Below, piece after piece: positions 60,707-64,000 of a DNA stretch of 64,000 nucleotides; positions within the stretch are counted from its first letter, which is position 1, and each line of letters begins with the position of its first letter. The position numbers and the translations under genes are program-made. Source of the stretch: Symsagittifera roscoffensis (taxonomy: Eukaryota > Xenacoelomorpha > Acoela > Convolutidae); assembly GCF_963678635.1 (NCBI RefSeq), contig NC_087067.1, forward strand, positions 26,789,547 through 26,853,546, written 5' to 3'. The notes under the pieces were generated by a model, which made no database searches, was not told the DNA's origin, and saw only the letters and a program-made list of their open reading frames with translations.

Positions 60707-60889
60707 CTAACGAGGAGTTTATGCCAATCTACTTAACAAAAGAGGCCAAAATAGACGCTGCTATTGGGTTGCTTATTGTACACCACCTGTTGTGTGTTCT
60801 TCTGATTGTATGTCTTGCTGTTAATCTGGCCATAGATGTACCCGTGGATTGTGTAGCCTGGATGGCCATGACTACGGCCATTACTCAGA
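60707..60889 (+). CDS. plus-strand claudin-like gene, exon F (spans 2 and 3)
   Basis: Acceptor AATTTGGTTTTAG, entered with two bases. 60 codons: EEFMPIYLTKEAKIDAAIGL, span 2 (IGLLIVHHLLCVLLIVCLAV), a loop VNLAIDVPVDC and the start of span 3 (VAWMAMTTAITQ). It would leave in phase 1 at CAGA/GTTAAA, the same relative point and phase as the exon 2 donor of the divergent neighbour (ending FSQ). If unspliced the frame stops two codons later. The last exon, expected to hold span 4, was not found to 64000. Confidence 0.65.
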
Positions 60890-62780
60890 GTTAAATCCAT
60901 AACTTATCATTTTTTCTGATACCACTCATGCTAATTTCGTACATTTAACCAATATTGAAAACAAACTCTGCTAGAATGTGCCATTTTTTTCCAATTTTCC
61001 AAGAAAATGACGTGCGCGGGTGGATTTTTGGTTCCGCAAGAAAAGGCATTTCAATTACAATTTTTTGACATATACTACCACATCTAAATAATCATGATGC
61101 CCTCTTTTATTCAATTAATGCCAAAAGTTTAAAAATACTGCTCGTATCAGGGCGAAACCGTGAATGTTCTGATTGCCCTTAAACGCCTCTTAAACAATTT
61201 TGGAAAATCTCAGCTGAAAGAGATTGATTTCTCCAAAAAGTTGAAAACAAAAACAAACAAACACATTTCGAAATTTTTTGAAAATTTTTCCTACACCCTA
61301 TGCCAAATAAAAAATTATGTTCTTAGCTTTAAGTCACAATCATAAAAACAAATAAATCGAAGAAAAGGAAAATTTTGAAAAAAACTAGGTGAACCAAAAT
61401 GAAGGACACCTAGGGCCCAGCTAAAGCTGGAGCCATGAGTTTCTTTTTTTTAAAATTTAGTTATACTGATGAAAGACGAAATACGTATTTTCAGAAGCTA
61501 GACTGCGCCCAAAAAACTTAGTTGTTTTTCTACTAAAATGAGTGAGAAGATTGACAGTTTTTGAGATTTTGGAATTTTTTCCATGGTGATAAGAATTAGC
61601 TTACAAAAAATTAGGGAGTTACCTAGAACAATTTATGCATAGCAAATTGTAAAATTAAGCTTCCATCACCTGACGTGTTTTTTAAACATATGATATCAGA
61701 TTTGGCAGGTTAATTATCGACACAAGTCCAAAAAACGGTCAACAAACCATAAAGTTGACATTTCCGAGAATCATAGCTTTTTTTGTAAAACAGTTTTGGG
61801 CGAAAAGATTCGCCCAACCTGTAATCCCGATTGGACCCACCAGATTTGGCTGTTCAGTTCTCCACAAAAATCAAAAGTCCAATAAACGATCAAAAAAATC
61901 TAGAACTTCACTATTTCCTGGGCCATAATTTTATGATTAAAAAAATTTGGGCTTAGCTGCTAATGAAGGGGAGTTTTCAAATACGTTCTTTCAATTGAAA
62001 CCAAAATCTCAGATTACGTGGGTTAGTTTTTGAGAAAATGAAAAAAGAAATCAAAAATTTCGGTCAGATATCCCACGCACAGTTTTTTTCGAAGGCTGTA
62101 GACAAAGAGGTAGAGCAAAAAGAGACCAGGAGAAAATGCAAACACACAAGGGTGTAGGCGTTTTTTTATGGTCACCCAAATTTTTCAAACTATTTTTTTT
62201 GCAGAAAGTGATGAAAGTTTTCAAAGCGTTTGAAAAAAATAAATTTAAAAACCCAATCTCATACAATTTCATGCAGCCTGTTTTCATCAAACAAGAATTG
62301 TAGGCAAACTTGCCAAACAAGAATTTGGAAGTTCTCATTATCAACTGAGCAAAACTTACGAAGCGGAAACAAGACCGACAGTCTTTGAGCAGACACCAGC
62401 TGAGCCGAAAAAAAAAACGATTTTGTAAAACAACTTCTTAGTTAAACTTGAAAAACCCAGTAGTTAAACTTGAAATTTCAAAAAATTGAGCACCTCAGCT
62501 GCCTAGTGATTCATAAGTGAAATGAAGCGTAAAACACATGAGCTGAAACCCTTCAAGTCGAAAAAAAAACTTGAATTAATTTTAAAATAGTGAGTCATCT
62601 TTCTCCTATGAACTTACACACGCACACAAAAAACTTCGAACCTCAAAACCTCAAAAGACCCAAAAAGAAGCAATATAAAAATAAGAAAACCAACTCAGCC
62701 GAAAAAAAGACGAAATTATATCATAAAAAACTAAAACTTAGCAAATCGAGTTACAACCAATTTAAAAAAAAAACATCGAT
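60890..62780. other. no gene seen
   Basis: AT-rich, presumably the last intron or 3' flank of the plus-strand gene. A Lys/Asn-rich ORF at 62590-62796 looks like a translation of A-rich sequence. Confidence 0.35.
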
Positions 62781-62789
62781 TCGAATGCG

Positions 62790-63160
62790 TTTTTAAAATG
62801 CTGAAACGCTAAAAGCAACTACAATCAAAAATTTTACTGCAAAAATAAACGATTTCTAGATGTAACATCAAAGGCGACAGAACATAAGCAGACAATTATT
62901 CAAACTGACCTTTTTATTCTAACTGACATTTTTCAATCCACTAATCTGTTCAAAAAGTGATTTTAGGTTTTGAAAAAATTTATTTAAGCAGCTCAAGACA
63001 TCAAAACAATTTTGATCGAAAATTGCTAGTTAAAAAATCAAAATTGGTCTCGAGGAAAAAACTTCAACCAGAGCGCAAAATTTCTGTCACTTTTTTTTTC
63101 AAAAGTTGCAAAAAAAACAGATTTTTCTTACCACTTTTTCCCTTACATTGGAGGGTATGA
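62790..63160. repeat. dispersed repeat related to 42720-43210
   Basis: GATCGAAAATTGCTAGTTAA followed by GAGCGCAAAATTTCTGTCAC parallels the other copy in order. Diverged. Confidence 0.4.
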
Positions 63161-63859
63161 AATTTGGGATATTGCCCGTTTCAAGAAAACTATATTGAGC
63201 AGTGTTTCAAAATTTTATCAATGCGTTGCAGCTAACATTTCCAGCTAAAGTTTATCAAAACGGAGTTCAATTAATTTTTTTGATCAAAGTAATGCATTAA
63301 AAGGCGCGATAATGCCGATGCCTGCTTGAGAGATTCAAAGAAAGTTTTTTCGAATTTTTTTTCGAAAGTTTTACCAATTTTTGCCATAAGCTATTATATA
63401 GTTTCAAGGGCTTCCAAAAAATTTAAAGCTTTGACAGGTGATCACAGCACGTTTGTTTGTTAAAAACCATAGCTATTCAATTGATGAGATAAATCAGATT
63501 TCTTGTTTTTTTTGGTGCAACTTTTGAAAAAAATGACGGAAAATTTGTGTTCGGGTTAAATTTTTTCCTCCAGACAAATTTCAACTTGTTAACTAGCAAA
63601 AATTGACAATTTTTTTTCAAAATCTTTTGGAAGGCTCAAAACTTTAACAGATATTTTACCTGTGATCATTTTGATTGCAAATTTGGGGTTTTTAAGTGCA
63701 ATCTATCTCGTGCTATTAACGCGTAAGCGGAGATTCAATCAATTATAAGGATCGTCACAAATTGAATTGAGACATGCTTATTGTTGCAAAAAGCAACAAC
63801 TGAGACATGCTATATGCAACAACAAAAAAATATTTCTATTTTCGAAATTTACCATTACG

Positions 63860-64000
63860 AGGTCAAATTGTGCACAGTATGTTCCTGGATTCCAGAGACA
63901 AGTCTTTAAACACGTTAAAAATTTGTCGGAACGATCAAAGAAATTGAAAGAACAAAAGAAGAACAAAGGGACCGTTCTTGTTGCAGAATCCGATTAAATT
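63860..64000. repeat. dispersed repeat, copy 2 (cut by the window end)
   Basis: TATGTTCCTGGATTCCAGAG, ACAAGTCTTTAAACACG, TTGTCGGAACGATCAAAGAA and GTTCTTGTTGCAGAATCCG match 23225-23345 closely. Continues beyond the window. Confidence 0.6.

Noticed and set aside
62590-62796. 68-codon Lys/Asn-rich plus-strand ORF as last exon of the claudin-like gene
   Set aside because: No membrane span, no in-phase acceptor seen, and composition expected from A-rich DNA.

Overview
This is a eukaryotic, almost certainly metazoan, genomic window. It is AT-rich and gene-poor, with split genes using short GT-AG introns, a 200-base assembly gap (34018-34217), microsatellites, a roughly 170-bp satellite and many degenerate dispersed repeats. 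Multi-membrane-span genes with a claudin-type extracellular motif fit an animal. I cannot name the lineage from the sequence alone.

Left part (1-21666). After a decayed open frame (about 2-571), positions 2829-21666 hold one complete giant LTR retrotransposon of about 18.8 kb on the minus strand. Its two 408-bp TG...CA LTRs look identical by eye and are flanked by a TTTT repeat, so the insertion is young. Reading from its 5' end at the right, it carries a primer-binding site, a 1.25-kb leader with twin stem-loops, a small basic ORF, and a single 2740-codon Gag-Pol ORF of Ty3/Gypsy type (CCHC, protease, RT, RNase H, integrase, GPY/F). Next comes an unusual chain of seven further reading frames that abut or overlap: a 50-codon frame without ATG, two tiny hydrophobic ORFs joined by ATGA, a 378-codon frame without ATG, a 737-aa envelope-like glycoprotein, a 156-codon frame without ATG, and a 599-aa orphan. 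A plausible 79-bp intron follows the last stop. The coding strand is rich in A and C and poor in G. This polycistronic-looking accessory block is the main discovery candidate.

Middle part (21667-43273). This stretch is mostly repeats. It holds an imperfect 3-3.7 kb tandem duplication (23740-30545), several copies of a non-autonomous DNA-element family ending in a CCTAAATCCGCCCCTG-like motif, decayed coding-like sequence (30989-32364), and a 173-bp tandem duplication. It also holds the last exon of a GPCR-like gene (36002-36553), a large TATC/TC/TG microsatellite block, and a 1.3-1.6 kb tandem duplication. One copy of that duplication contains a long near-perfect hairpin.

Right part (43274-64000). 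Three tetraspan-type membrane protein genes lie here. One is a single-exon four-span protein with a PPQGQY-repeat tail (43274-44617, minus). The other two are divergently transcribed, multi-exon claudin-like genes with long charged, arginine/serine-rich N-terminal tails: 48455-53341 (minus, three exons, complete by reading-phase analysis) and about 54047-60889 (plus, at least six exons, 3' end not found). They share intron phases at equivalent places and a GLW motif in the first extracellular loop, so they are probably paralogues sharing a bidirectional promoter. A cluster of TGACGTCA sites lies just 3' of the minus-strand gene.
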